NCBI RefSeq assembly: GCF_900090145.1
Contig: NZ_FMHI01000012.1
Span: 155,010 to 219,009, forward strand
Reading direction: 5' to 3'
DNA from: Streptomyces sp. WMMB 322
GTDB lineage: Bacteria; Actinomycetota; Actinomycetes; Streptomycetales; Streptomycetaceae
Length of the DNA stretch: 64,000 bases
Shown here: positions 44,095 through 53,089 of the stretch, piece after piece
How the letters are laid out: each line of letters begins with the position of its first letter
Numbering within the stretch: position 1 is the stretch's first letter
Program-made: the position numbers and the translations under genes
Notes under the pieces: model-generated
The model's database searches: none
What the model saw: only the letters and a program-made list of their open reading frames with translations
What the model was told of the DNA's origin: nothing

Positions 44095-44597
44095 CGGCAG
44101 GTGTCCTTCCGGAGACGGGTGCTCAGGGCACGGCAGGTGACGCAAGTTATCCCACGGCCACAGCGCCTACCAGTGTGCGTGCACGCCGCCAGTGGTACGC
44201 GCAATGAAAGGCCCGCTCACCCTTGTGCGGAGCAACCGGCCGACGGGCCTGCGGTGTGCGCCCCGACCGCGGAACCGTCCTGACGGCGAAGAGCTCCTGG
44301 CAGCGGGGGAGCCTGCTCCGCCTTCGGACAGAAGCGCGCGACTCATCAGACTGTGAAAGTTTCCCTCAAAGCCTTGTTATCCGGACATCACGGGCGCACT
44401 CTCGAATTCAGCCCTCAGGGCCGGTCCCCGCCGCGTCGGGTTTTCTCCCCCAGTAGGCCCGACGCGGCGGGGGCTCTCTCAGCTCGGCTCCCTCAGGCCG
44501 GTGCGTGGAGGCCGGCGCCCTGGGCCACCCGGAGTCCCGGGGCCGGCGCCGCGGAGATGCGCACTAGGGCCCGCGGCGCGGTGCGAGGATGACCCGT
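44095..44597. other. Gene-free region with an orphan hairpin
   Basis: About 500 bases between divergent genes. It contains AT-richer patches (around 44145 and 44340-44400) and the strong hairpin at 44426-44472. I cannot assign a coding gene. A small non-coding transcript ending at the hairpin is possible but unproven. Confidence 0.4.
44426..44472 (+). terminator. Orphan 15-bp stem hairpin
   Basis: CCCCGCCGCGTCGGG (44426-44440) pairs perfectly with CCCGACGCGGCGGGG (44458-44472); the 17-base loop begins TTTTCTCCCCC. No annotated gene ends just before it, so it may end a short RNA transcribed from about 44200-44420 or act as a leader attenuator for the macro-domain gene 126 bases on. Confidence 0.5.
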
Positions 44598-45119
44598 ATG
44601 CCGAATCCGACGAATGCCGCTGTCACGATCGTGCAGGGCGACATCACCGAACAGGACGTCGACGCGGTGGTCAACGCCGCCAACTCCTCGCTGCTGGGCG
44701 GCGGCGGAGTCGACGGCGCCATCCACCGCAAGGGCGGCCCGGACATCCTCGCCGAGTGCCGCGAGCTGCGCTCGTCCCGCTACGAGGAAGGGCTGCCGAC
44801 GGGGCAGGCGGTGGCCACGACGGCGGGGCGGCTGCCCGCCCGCTGGGTGATCCACACCGTCGGTCCCGTCTGGGCGAAGAGCGAGGACCGCTCGGAGCTG
44901 CTGGCGTCCTGCTACCGCGAATCTCTGCGCGTCGCCCGTGAGTTGGGCGCCCGCAGCGTCGCGTTCCCGGCGATCTCCACCGGCGTCTACGGCTGGCCCC
45001 TCGACGACGGGGCCCGCATCGCCGTCGAAACCGTGCGCGAGGAGGCCGGGCGCTTCGACGAAGTGCGGTTCGTACTCTTCGACCGGCGTTCCTACGACAC
45101 CTTCGCGGCCGAGATGTAG
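44598..45119 (+). CDS. Macro-domain O-acetyl-ADP-ribose deacetylase
   Basis: 173 aa, one macro domain. VQGDITEQDVDAVVNAANSSLLGGGGVDGAIH is the ADP-ribose-binding and catalytic loop of the YmdB/MacroD type, and FPAISTGVYGWP is the second conserved loop. It removes acetyl or ADP-ribose groups from metabolites or proteins. ATG 44598 is nine bases after GAGG; the ATG at 44589 touches that site. Confidence 0.88.
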   Translation: MPNPTNAAVTIVQGDITEQDVDAVVNAANSSLLGGGGVDGAIHRKGGPDILAECRELRSSRYEEGLPTGQAVATTAGRLPARWVIHTVGPVWAKSEDRSELLASCYRESLRVARELGARSVAFPAISTGVYGWPLDDGARIAVETVREEAGRFDEVRFVLFDRRSYDTFAAEM

Positions 45120-45170
45120 GGCCGGCCCGGGTCCGTTCCCCGGCCCGGGTCCGCTCCCGCCGCCTTCTGC

Positions 45171-46328
45171 TCAGGCGGGGTCGATGAGTTCGACGGAGCG
45201 CAGCGCCGCGGCGAGCGCGTGCACGCTTCCACCGCCGGTCGCGGCCGCATCCCGGGCCGCGACGTCCAGGGCGGTGTCGGTGAGTTTGATGGCGTGTTCG
45301 TCCCCGTGTGCCGCCGCACGCTCGAAAACCTCCTCGGAGGTGAGGCGCGCAGCGGCGTCGAGAGGCGCGGGCGACGCGGCAGCCGGCGCGTAGGCCGCGG
45401 TCACCACGGTGGCCGCCGACCATGCTGCCTCCAGGCTCGGCAACCACAGTGCCTCGGGCAGTGCGGGCAGCGTCCGCAGCACGGCGTTCGGCGCGGTCGC
45501 CGCGTGCACGAGCATCACTGGTTGCCCGTGGGCGTGTGTCGCGTACCGGTGCGTGGCCGCCCGCACCAGGTCCTCCAGGAGCGCACGTGCCCGACCGGCG
45601 CCGGCCGGTCCGGAGTCCGTTCCGTCCGGGGCCGTTCCCACCGGGCCGGTGCGGCCCGGACCGTCGGTGCCGGTCCCGTACGAGCCGGGAAGGGCGGGAA
45701 GCGTGGTGATCCGGGGAACGCGGTCCCGGAATCCGCCGCTCTGATCACCGATGCGGGGGACGGCGTCGAGGCCCGCCGCGGCCGGACCCGGCCCGGGGAA
45801 GAGGCTGAGGCGGGGCAGCGGCCGGTGCCGGCCCGCCCAGTAGCCGAGGGCGTGGGCGAGCTCGTCGAGCCGGGGGCGCGAGGCGACTGCTCCCCGGCCG
45901 CCGTCGGCGGCGCGCTCGTCGAGAAGCGTGCGCACCGCGTGGCCCACGCGGATCACGCCGTGCGTCGCCGCGGCGCTGATGCCCGGCAGCAGCCGTGGCC
46001 ACCATTCGGCGAGCACCTCCCGCCAGGGACGTTCCTCCAGCTCCCGCGTGAAGCGGGCGATCCAGTCGGCCAGGCGCCGCGGGTCTCCCAGCGCCTCACG
46101 CCAGCCGGCGTCGGTGACGGGGGACGACGGGACGGGCAGGTCTTCCAGCTTGTCCTCGTACCGGTCCAGCCAGCGGTGCACACCGGGGGCCTGACCGTGC
46201 CGCACCAGCGCCTCGACGGCCATGGGGGCGTGGTTGCTGAGCCAGTCCTCGCGCTCGGGGCCGCTGCGGTGCAGCCGCTCCAGTGCCTCGTCCAGTGTGC
46301 CGCTGCTGTCGGTTCGGTGGGTGTCCAT
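45171..46328 (-). CDS. Questin oxidase-like family protein (DUF4243)
   Basis: 385 aa. Mostly helical; LSNHAPMAVEALVRHGQA, WWPRLLPGISAAATHGVIRVGHAVR and QPVMLVHAATAPNAVL are the conserved blocks of the DUF4243/questin oxidase family, named after a fungal Baeyer-Villiger type enzyme. A Gly/Pro/Thr-rich insertion lies near residues 195-245. Activity in bacteria is unproven. Confidence 0.78.
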   Translation of the reverse strand: MDTHRTDSSGTLDEALERLHRSGPEREDWLSNHAPMAVEALVRHGQAPGVHRWLDRYEDKLEDLPVPSSPVTDAGWREALGDPRRLADWIARFTRELEERPWREVLAEWWPRLLPGISAAATHGVIRVGHAVRTLLDERAADGGRGAVASRPRLDELAHALGYWAGRHRPLPRLSLFPGPGPAAAGLDAVPRIGDQSGGFRDRVPRITTLPALPGSYGTGTDGPGRTGPVGTAPDGTDSGPAGAGRARALLEDLVRAATHRYATHAHGQPVMLVHAATAPNAVLRTLPALPEALWLPSLEAAWSAATVVTAAYAPAAASPAPLDAAARLTSEEVFERAAAHGDEHAIKLTDTALDVAARDAAATGGGSVHALAAALRSVELIDPA

Positions 46329-46624
46329 GCCGGCTGACGCTAGGCCGCCGCCGCGCAGTGCGTAACGGGCTGCCGACCTGGGCCGCCGGACCGGTGTGCG
46401 CGGGACGCGGGGCGTAGGCCTCGCGGAGGCAGACCTGGGGCGTCCTCCCGGAGCTTCTGTGCTGACCAGGAGAACGCCCCGGGCTCAGCCGGCCGCGGCA
46501 GGCGCCCGGGCTCGGGGCAGGCGGTGCCTTCCCCTTCGTCTCGGGGCTCCTCGCACCGGTACAGCGATACGGCGATCCACCGCGAACACCGCCGGTGCGG
46601 CGGCGCGGCCTCGACGGAGCGGCG
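46329..46624. other. Gene-free gap
   Basis: 296 bases between two minus-strand genes; it should hold the promoter of the questin oxidase-like gene. I see no gene or clear hairpin. Confidence 0.35.
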
Positions 46625-47044
46625 TCAGGCCTCATCCGGTGCCGTGGCCGACGTGGCCGGCGTCGCCGGCGTGGCCTGCCGTTCGGCCGCGCTGCGCAGC
46701 ACGCAGAACTCGTTGCCCTCGGGGTCGGCGAGCACCGCCCAGCCGGTGCCGTCGTCGGCCCGGCGGTCATCGCACATGGTCGCCCCCAGCGCCAGCAGCC
46801 GTTCGACCTCGCGGTCGCGCCGCCCGTCGGGCTCCAGGCACAGATGCAGGCGGTTCTTCACGGCCTTGGGCTCGGGGACCTTGAGGAACAGCAGCTCCCG
46901 TCCTCCGTCGAGGGGGACGCCCACCTCGTCCTCACCGGGCTCGTCGTCGGGGTGGACCGGGATGCCGAGGACCTCGCCCCAGAAGCGGGCCAGGGCGTAC
47001 GGGTCGGCGCAATCGACCGCGATGTTCTTGAGAGTTGACTTCAC
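46625..47044 (-). CDS. VOC family protein (glyoxalase/bleomycin-resistance fold)
   Basis: 139 aa, GTG start. Two beta-alpha-beta-beta-beta units: LKNIAVDCADPYALARFWGEVLG and WAVLADPEGNEFCVL near the end, the pattern of the glyoxalase-like (VOC) group. The tail is Ala/Thr-rich. The substrate is unknown; dioxygenase or antibiotic-binding roles are both possible. Confidence 0.8.
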   Translation of the reverse strand: MKSTLKNIAVDCADPYALARFWGEVLGIPVHPDDEPGEDEVGVPLDGGRELLFLKVPEPKAVKNRLHLCLEPDGRRDREVERLLALGATMCDDRRADDGTGWAVLADPEGNEFCVLRSAAERQATPATPATSATAPDEA

Positions 47045-47126
47045 CGGCTCAGTGTTCTGAGGTCCGCCGCACCTGTCCAGCGGATATCAACGTGCTGCGC
47101 TGGACGCGTGCCGGTCTGCCCGTCCG

Positions 47127-47774
47127 TCATCCTCCCGGCGCGGTGATGATCACCTCCAGGGTCCTCGGGCCGTGGACGCCCTCCACGCGGTCGAGCTCGA
47201 TGTCGCTGGTGGCCGACGGGCCGGAGATCCAGGTCTGCGGACGGGCCGGGTCGAGCCTGCCGAGCGCCTGCGGCACGGAATCCACGATCTGTTCCGGGGC
47301 GCGTACGACGCAGATGTGGTGGTCCGGCACGAGGGAAATGCGGCGCCGGCCCTGGTCCTCTCCCGCGTCCAGCACGATGGTCCCGGTCTCGGCGACCGCC
47401 ACCGCGCAGCACGTCACGACGCTGTCGAGGGCGTCGAGTTCGCGTGGCGACATCGAAGGGTCGTCGGCGACGCGTTCGACTTCGCCCGGCAGCCAGCCGG
47501 CCGGGAGGCCCGGCGGCGCGACGACGCTGCGGGCACCGCGCGCGCTCAGCAGTTCCGCGATCGTGGCGGGCAGCCGGGCGGGTGTGCAGCGGTGCACGAG
47601 GGCGCGGTAGTCGGCGAGGTTCTCCGCGAGCAGGTCCAGCCGCTGGGCGTCGCTGCGCTCGGCGTGGGTGGTCCAGTAGTCGCGGGGGACCGCCGCCTCC
47701 TGCGGTCCCTCGTCGCGCGGCACGTCGGCGAGCGCGCGCCGTACGCGGCCGAGGACGACATCGCGGCTGTTCAC
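47127..47774 (-). CDS. lutC: Lactate utilization protein C
   Basis: 215 aa. LUD domain: SVVTCCAVAVAETGTIVLDAG and SLVPDHHICVV are the hallmark blocks. LutC is a component of the LutABC L-lactate oxidation system. GTG at 47774 overlaps the lutB stop. It is the last gene of the rhamnose-lactate operon. Confidence 0.92.
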   Translation of the reverse strand: MNSRDVVLGRVRRALADVPRDEGPQEAAVPRDYWTTHAERSDAQRLDLLAENLADYRALVHRCTPARLPATIAELLSARGARSVVAPPGLPAGWLPGEVERVADDPSMSPRELDALDSVVTCCAVAVAETGTIVLDAGEDQGRRRISLVPDHHICVVRAPEQIVDSVPQALGRLDPARPQTWISGPSATSDIELDRVEGVHGPRTLEVIITAPGG

Positions 47775-49279
47775 TCGGCGCCGCCCCCTTCCGTGCGCGG
47801 AGCGGCGCTTCCGCCGCCTCGGGTCCGCCTCCACCAGTCGCGGAAGGACTCCGGCGCCGGCCGCGGAATGTCCCGGCTGTCGGACCAGGCTCTGCCCGGT
47901 CCCGGCAGCGGAAGGCGCCGCGGCGTCAGACGCCGCGTGCGTGCGGCGATCCGCTGGCCTGCGCGCAGGGCACCCGGATGCTCGAACGTCCAGCGCGCCG
48001 CGCGCATGGCGGCACGCTCGGCGGCGTGCCCCTTCGCCGGTTTGACGGAGGTCCGCTGCCCGCGGACGGTGACGGTGCCGCCCTCGACGACGCGCTCGCG
48101 CAGGTGCACCAGCACCTCCGGGATGTCGATGGCGACGGGACACACCTCGTAGCAGGCCCCGCACAGCGACGATGCGTACGGCAGCGAGGCGTCCAGTTCG
48201 CTCTGCACTCCGCGCAGTTGGGGAGTGAGGATGGCGCCGATCGGTCCGGGATAGGGCGAGCCGTAGGCGTGGCCGCCGGCGCGTTCGTAGACCGGGCAGA
48301 CGTTCAGGCATGCCGAGCAGCGGATGCAGCGCAGGGCCTGCCGTCCGACGGTGTCGGCCAGCGCGTCCGTGCGGCCGTTGTCCAGCAGGACGAGGTGGAA
48401 GGCCGAGGGCCCGTCCTCGTCAGTCGTGCCCGTCCAGGTGGAGGTGTAGGGGTTCATCCGCTCCGCCGTGGAGGAGCGAGGCAGCGTCTGCAGGAAGACC
48501 TCCAGGTCCTGCCACGTCGGCACGGTCTTCTCGATGCCGACGACCGAGATCAGTGTCTCGGGGAGCGTCAGGCACATGCGGCCGTTGCCCTCGGACTCCA
48601 CGACGACGAGGGTGCCGCTCTCGGCGACCATGAAGTTCGCGCCGGAGATGCCGACCTTGGCACTGAGGAACTTCTCCCGCAGGTGCAGGCGCGCGGCCTC
48701 CGCCAGTTCGCCGGGGTCGTCGCTGAGGCCCTTCGGCGCCGCCCGCCCCCAACTGCCCATCTTCTCGCGGAAGATGTCGCGGATCTGGTCGCGGTTGCGG
48801 TGGATGGCGGGGACGAGGATGTGGGAGGGCAGGTCGTCGCCGAGCTGCACGATGAGTTCGGCGAGGTCGGTCTCGTACGCGGAGATACCCGCCTTCGCGA
48901 GCGCCTCGTTGAGCCCGGTCTCCTGCGTGGCCATGGACTTGACCTTGACGACGTCGCTCTCGCCCGTCTCCCGGACGAGGCCGGTGACGATCCTGTTGGC
49001 CTCCTCCGCGTCGCGAGCCCAGTGCACCTGGCCGCCCGCCGCGGTCACGGCGGCCTCCAACTGCTCCAGATAGTGGTCGAGATGGCGCAGGGTGCGGTTC
49101 TTGAGGGCCGCGCCCGCCGCGCGCAACTGCGCCCAGTCGCCGAGCTCTTCGACGGCTTGTGCACGCTTGGCGCGGATGGTGTGCGTCGCGTGCCGCAGGT
49201 TGCCGCGCAGCCTCATGTCCCGCGTGGAGGAGGCCGCCGCCCGGGGGAAGGAGGGCATGCCCAGATACGTACCGCTCAC
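47771..49279 (-). CDS. lutB: Lactate utilization iron-sulfur protein LutB
   Basis: 502 aa. LUD domain in the N-terminal two-thirds (VKVKSMATQETGLNEAL, GANFMVAESGTLVVVESEGNGRM), then two 4Fe-4S clusters (CIRCSACLNVCPVYE and CGACYEVCPVAID). With LutA and LutC it oxidises L-lactate to pyruvate. GTG start after GAAAGGAG. That ribosome site is the very sequence that would end lutA if the IS were absent. Confidence 0.93.
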   Translation of the reverse strand: MSGTYLGMPSFPRAAASSTRDMRLRGNLRHATHTIRAKRAQAVEELGDWAQLRAAGAALKNRTLRHLDHYLEQLEAAVTAAGGQVHWARDAEEANRIVTGLVRETGESDVVKVKSMATQETGLNEALAKAGISAYETDLAELIVQLGDDLPSHILVPAIHRNRDQIRDIFREKMGSWGRAAPKGLSDDPGELAEAARLHLREKFLSAKVGISGANFMVAESGTLVVVESEGNGRMCLTLPETLISVVGIEKTVPTWQDLEVFLQTLPRSSTAERMNPYTSTWTGTTDEDGPSAFHLVLLDNGRTDALADTVGRQALRCIRCSACLNVCPVYERAGGHAYGSPYPGPIGAILTPQLRGVQSELDASLPYASSLCGACYEVCPVAIDIPEVLVHLRERVVEGGTVTVRGQRTSVKPAKGHAAERAAMRAARWTFEHPGALRAGQRIAARTRRLTPRRLPLPGPGRAWSDSRDIPRPAPESFRDWWRRTRGGGSAAPRTEGGGAE

Positions 49280-49389
49280 CGGACTCCTTTCGGTGAAGCT
49301 CCAACGCTGAGGCCAGAGCGGAATTCGATTCGGGGTGCCTCGGTGTCCTTGCAGAGGGACTTGTCATTGCCAAGCCATAGATTCTTGCT

Positions 49390-50580
49390 ATGTCCCGTTT
49401 CCGGTTGCAGCCCACGTCCGATCAGGTGATGGGGCTCGTTGGGCACTGCCGTCATGCCCGGTACGTGTGGAATCTGTGCGTTGAGCAGCAGTCTTGGTGG
49501 GCACAGTGGCGTGGTGCGGCGCCGGGCTTCGCCGAGAGATGCCGTCAACTGACTGAGGCCCGGTCCGTGTTCGGCTGGCTGGCTGCGGGATCGGTCACGG
49601 TGCAGCAGCAAGCGCTGCGAGACTTCGGTCAGGCGATGTCCAATTTCTTCGCAGGGACTCACCGCAGGCCGACGTGGCGCAAGGCTGGCAGGCATGAGAG
49701 CTTCCGGATCACCGCCGTCAAGCCTTCCGACGTACGGCGACTGTCCCGCAGAGTGGGAGAGGTTCGAGTCCCGAAAGTTGGCTGGGTGCGCTTTCGTTGG
49801 TCCCGCGCCGTACCCGGGGCCAAGTCCTACCGAGTGACGAGGGATCGCGCCGGACGCTGGCACATTGCGTTCGCAGTGGTACCGGCCCCGATCACGACAC
49901 CTGACAGTGGTGCGACAGTGGGTATCGACCGCGGCATCTCCGTCTCTGCAGCGTTGTCGACCGGACAACTGCTGTCCTGCCCCGTGCCATCGAAGTTTGA
50001 GACTGCAAGGCTGGCGCGGCTTCAGAGACGCCTTGCCAAAGCCACACGCGGATCCAAGCGGCGAGCCCGGCTCAAGGCCGCCATCGGCCGCACCAAGGCC
50101 CGCCAGACAGACCGGCGCAAGGACTGGACCGAGAAGATCTCCACCGACTTGGCCAGGCGATTCGACCGGATGGCATTCGAGGATCTGAGGGTGACAGCGA
50201 TGGTGGCTAGTGCGAAGGGCACTAGCGAAGCGCCCGGATGGAATGTACGCCAGAAGGCCGGGTTGAACCGGTCGATCCTGCAACATGCCTGGGGCGGCCT
50301 GCTCCAGCGCACCAAGAACAAGGCACCAGGCCGGGTGATTTTGGTGCCTGCGGCTTATACGTCCCAGCGTTGCTCCGCATGCGGGCACGTGGCAGCAGAG
50401 AACCGAGAGAGCCAATCGGTCTTCGCTTGCCGCGCGTGTGGATACGCGGTCAACGCGGATGTGAACTCGGCGAAGAACATCGATACAGCCGCAGGACATG
50501 CGGTGGTGCAGCGCGGGGAGGGTACCCGGGCTGCCGGGCCGAAGAACCGCGAACCTCAACTCGTCTCCTCCGTCACATGA
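49390..50580 (+). CDS. tnpB: TnpB RNA-guided nuclease (OrfB)
   Basis: 396 aa, full length. The RuvC triad is intact: D180 in GIDRGISVSA, E264 in FEDLRV, D357 in NADVNSAKNI. The zinc ribbon is CSACGH ... CRACGY. TnpB proteins use a right-end RNA (omegaRNA) to cleave the donor site after excision. Reads opposite to the lut operon. ATG start; a weak ribosome site suits low expression. Confidence 0.92.
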   Translation: MSRFRLQPTSDQVMGLVGHCRHARYVWNLCVEQQSWWAQWRGAAPGFAERCRQLTEARSVFGWLAAGSVTVQQQALRDFGQAMSNFFAGTHRRPTWRKAGRHESFRITAVKPSDVRRLSRRVGEVRVPKVGWVRFRWSRAVPGAKSYRVTRDRAGRWHIAFAVVPAPITTPDSGATVGIDRGISVSAALSTGQLLSCPVPSKFETARLARLQRRLAKATRGSKRRARLKAAIGRTKARQTDRRKDWTEKISTDLARRFDRMAFEDLRVTAMVASAKGTSEAPGWNVRQKAGLNRSILQHAWGGLLQRTKNKAPGRVILVPAAYTSQRCSACGHVAAENRESQSVFACRACGYAVNADVNSAKNIDTAAGHAVVQRGEGTRAAGPKNREPQLVSSVT

Positions 50581-50634
50581 ATGGCTGAGGGATGGGTTGG
50601 AATCCCCTCGTCGAGGGCGAGGGGAGGACGTCAA
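50450..50634 (+). ncRNA. Predicted omegaRNA (reRNA) region
   Basis: In TnpB elements the guide RNA comes from the 3' end of tnpB to the right end of the element, with the guide read from flanking host DNA. Here that span includes the last codons of tnpB, the 50604-50624 hairpin and AGGACGTCAA; the guide would then read AGTGGTGCCTCCTCGG, i.e. the end of lutA. The 5' limit is a guess. Confidence 0.45.
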
Positions 50635-51347
50635 AGTGGTGCCTCCTCGGTGCCCGCCAGGATCTCGGCGATGTGTACGGGGCGTGTGGCGGCGCCGCGC
50701 CGCGTGAGGGTGCCGCCGATGTGCATGAGACAGGAGTTGTCGACGGTGCAGACCGCCTCGGCGTCGGTCTGCTCGATGTGACGGGCCTTGTCGGCACCCA
50801 TGGCGGCGGACACGTCGGCGTTCTTCACCGCGAAGGTGCCGCCGAAACCGCAGCATTCCTCGGCGCCTTCCAGCTCCACCAGCCGCAGCCCCTGCACGGC
50901 TTGCAGCAGCCGCCGCGGGCGGTCCCCGAGCCCGAGCATGCGCAGCCCGTGGCAGGTGGGGTGGTAGGTGACGGTGTGCGGGTAGTACGCGCCGACGTCG
51001 GTCACGCCGAGGACGTCGACGAGGAACTCCGTGAGTTCCCAGGTGCGGGCGACGACCTCCTGCGTGGCCCCGGCGTCGATCCGCGGGTAGTTGTCCCGCA
51101 CCATCGCCGCACAGGAGCCGGACGGCACGACGACGTGGTCGTAGCCGCGGAAGACCTCTGCGTAGCGGCGGGCCAGCGGCACGGCCTCCTTCCGGTAGCC
51201 GGTGTTGAACTGCGGCTGTCCGCAGCAGCTTTGGGCCTCGGGGAAGCCGACCTCGACGCCGAGCCGTTCCAGGAGGGTGACGACGGCCTGCCCGGTACGG
51301 GGATAGAGCGTGTCGTTGATGCAGGTGATGAAGAGCGCGACCCGCAC
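50631..51347 (-). CDS. lutA: Lactate utilization protein LutA (3' end altered by IS)
   Basis: 238 aa as it stands. Two CCG domains: SCCGQPQFNTG and ECCGFGGTFAVKN, cysteine-rich motifs that bind an iron-sulfur cofactor. The present stop TGA and last codon base come from the IS right end. Without the IS the protein would end four residues later (LKGVR) at a TGA overlapping lutB. Function is probably retained since only the extreme C-terminus changes. GTG start after GGAGG, 43 bases behind rhaB. Confidence 0.9.
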   Translation of the reverse strand: MRVALFITCINDTLYPRTGQAVVTLLERLGVEVGFPEAQSCCGQPQFNTGYRKEAVPLARRYAEVFRGYDHVVVPSGSCAAMVRDNYPRIDAGATQEVVARTWELTEFLVDVLGVTDVGAYYPHTVTYHPTCHGLRMLGLGDRPRRLLQAVQGLRLVELEGAEECCGFGGTFAVKNADVSAAMGADKARHIEQTDAEAVCTVDNSCLMHIGGTLTRRGAATRPVHIAEILAGTEEAPL

Positions 51348-51390
51348 GGTCCCTCCTTGTCTCTCCGCTCGCCCGCCGGGGGCGTCCGTG

Positions 51391-52890
51391 TCAGCTGCCG
51401 GCCCGGACCGCCGCCGCGGCCCGGGCCCAGGCCTGTCTGCTGCCGTGCTCGCCGGAGGGTTCGTACCTCCGCAGCGGCAGCGTGTCATACAGCAGCCGCC
51501 GCACCAGCCCCGCATCGTCACCGATCACTCCGTGTGCACGTGCCTGCGTGGTGACGTTGCCGAGCGCCGCGGCCTCCGCGGGACCCGCGATGACGGGCAA
51601 CCCGCAGGCGTCGGCGGTGAGTTGGCACAGCAGCTCGTTGTGCACGCCGCCGCCGACGATGTGCACCACTTCGATGTCGGTGCCGGCGAGACGCCCGGCG
51701 TCCTCGATCGCCAGCCGGTGCGCGACCGCAAGCGAGTCCAGCACGCACCGGGCCGTTCCGGCCGGTCCGTCCGGCACGGGCTGCCCCGCACGCCGGCAGG
51801 CCTCGTCGATGCGCTGCGGCATCCGGCCCGGGGCCAGAAAGCCCGGATCGCCCGCGTCGAGAACGGACTTCAGGGGAGCGCGGGATCCGGCCTCGCGCAG
51901 CAGCGGCCCCAGATCCAGGGGCCTGCCCTCCGACTCCCAGAAGCGCAGGCACTCCTGGAGCAGCCACAGGCCCATGATGTTGCGCAGGTAGCGGACGGTG
52001 CCGTCCACGCCGAGCTCGTTGGTGAAGTTGGCCTGCCTGCTCGCCTCCGTCAGCACGGGCCGGGTCAGCTCCAGCCCTGCCAGCGACCAGGTGCCGGTGG
52101 CGATGTACGCGAAGCGGTCCGTCACGGCCGGGACGGCCGCGACCGCCGAGGCCGTGTCGTGCGAACCGACGGCCGTCACCGGTACCGGGCCCTGAAGTCC
52201 CGTCTCGTCCAGCACGGCGGGCAGCAGCTGTCCGGCCGGGTCGCCGGGGCGGCGCAGCGGCGGGAAGAGTGACAGGCGGATGCCGGCGGCGTCGGCGACG
52301 GGCCGTGACCAGTCGCGGGTACGCGGGTCGATGAGCTGCGTGGTGGAGGCGTTGGTCAGCTCCGTGCCCAGCTCGCCCGTGAGCCAGTACGAGACGAGGT
52401 CCGGAATGAGCAGCAGGTGCCGGGCCGCCGCCAGTTGAGCGGAGCCGCGGGCGGCGAGGAGCTGGTACACGGTGTTGAAGGGCAGGTACTGGAGGCCCGT
52501 GCGGGCGTACAGCTCCGGCGGCGGCAGCGACTCGGCGAGGCGGGCGGCCATGCCCTCCGTCCGCCCGTCCCGGTAGTGGACGGGGTTCCCGAGCAGCTCG
52601 CCGTCGGCGTCCAGCAGTCCGTAGTCCACGGCCCAGGAGTCCACTCCGACCGAGGCGACGGGCCCGGCCTCGCGCAGCCCGTCGAGCACGCCCCGGTAGA
52701 GGACCAGGATGTCCCAGTGCAGCGTTCCGCCCGTACGGACCGGTCTGTTGGGGAAGCGGTGCACCTCGCGCAGGTCCACCGAGGACGGCCCGACGGAGCC
52801 CGTCATGACGCGCCCGCTCGACGCGCCGAGGTCGACGGCGGCGAACCGGGCGGGTGACCGGAGGGGGAGTGGGGATGCGGAAGGCGGCAC
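51391..52890 (-). CDS. rhaB: Rhamnulokinase
   Basis: 499 aa, FGGY carbohydrate kinase. FAAVDLGASSGRVM is the N-terminal phosphate motif, VGVDSWAVDYGLLDADG and GSHDTASAVAAVP are RhaB-specific, and HIVGGGVHNELLCQLTAD is the adenosine motif. Phosphorylates L-rhamnulose to L-rhamnulose-1-phosphate. GTG start. It lies 200 bases downstream of the aldolase gene. Confidence 0.93.
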   Translation of the reverse strand: MPPSASPLPLRSPARFAAVDLGASSGRVMTGSVGPSSVDLREVHRFPNRPVRTGGTLHWDILVLYRGVLDGLREAGPVASVGVDSWAVDYGLLDADGELLGNPVHYRDGRTEGMAARLAESLPPPELYARTGLQYLPFNTVYQLLAARGSAQLAAARHLLLIPDLVSYWLTGELGTELTNASTTQLIDPRTRDWSRPVADAAGIRLSLFPPLRRPGDPAGQLLPAVLDETGLQGPVPVTAVGSHDTASAVAAVPAVTDRFAYIATGTWSLAGLELTRPVLTEASRQANFTNELGVDGTVRYLRNIMGLWLLQECLRFWESEGRPLDLGPLLREAGSRAPLKSVLDAGDPGFLAPGRMPQRIDEACRRAGQPVPDGPAGTARCVLDSLAVAHRLAIEDAGRLAGTDIEVVHIVGGGVHNELLCQLTADACGLPVIAGPAEAAALGNVTTQARAHGVIGDDAGLVRRLLYDTLPLRRYEPSGEHGSRQAWARAAAAVRAGS

Positions 52891-53089
52891 GGCGGTGGTC
52901 CTCGCGGGTGGCTTCGGGCGGTGGCATCGGACGGTGGCTTCGGCTGTGCACTGCGGCGGTTCCGGTACGGGCGCCGCCGGAATTCCGGGGTTCGGGGCCG
53001 GCTCTCGGTGCCGGGACGGCGCCGGGCCGGTTCTGCCGGTTCCGGTCCGCGGGTCTGTGTTTCCGGCCGGCCGGTTCCCCGCGGGCTGC

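Larger units (their letters stand above)
49292..50634 (+). mobile_element. TnpB-only IS200/IS605-type element inserted between lutA and lutB
   Basis: Predicted limits come from reconstruction: the right end finishes with a hairpin (CCCCTCG 50604-50610 with CGAGGGG 50618-50624) then AGGACGTCAA, the subterminal hairpin plus TCAA pattern of IS605-type right ends. Joining 49291 to 50635 restores lutA with a stop overlapping the lutB GTG. About 1343 bp, no terminal inverted repeats, no target duplication and no TnpA. The left limit could be off by a few bases. A tnpA elsewhere would be needed for movement. Confidence 0.75.

Noticed and set aside
44353..44592. Possible 79-aa gene across the orphan hairpin
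   Set aside because: The strong stem-loop sits in the frame and composition turns Ala/Arg/Pro-rich after residue 30, unlike a real protein.
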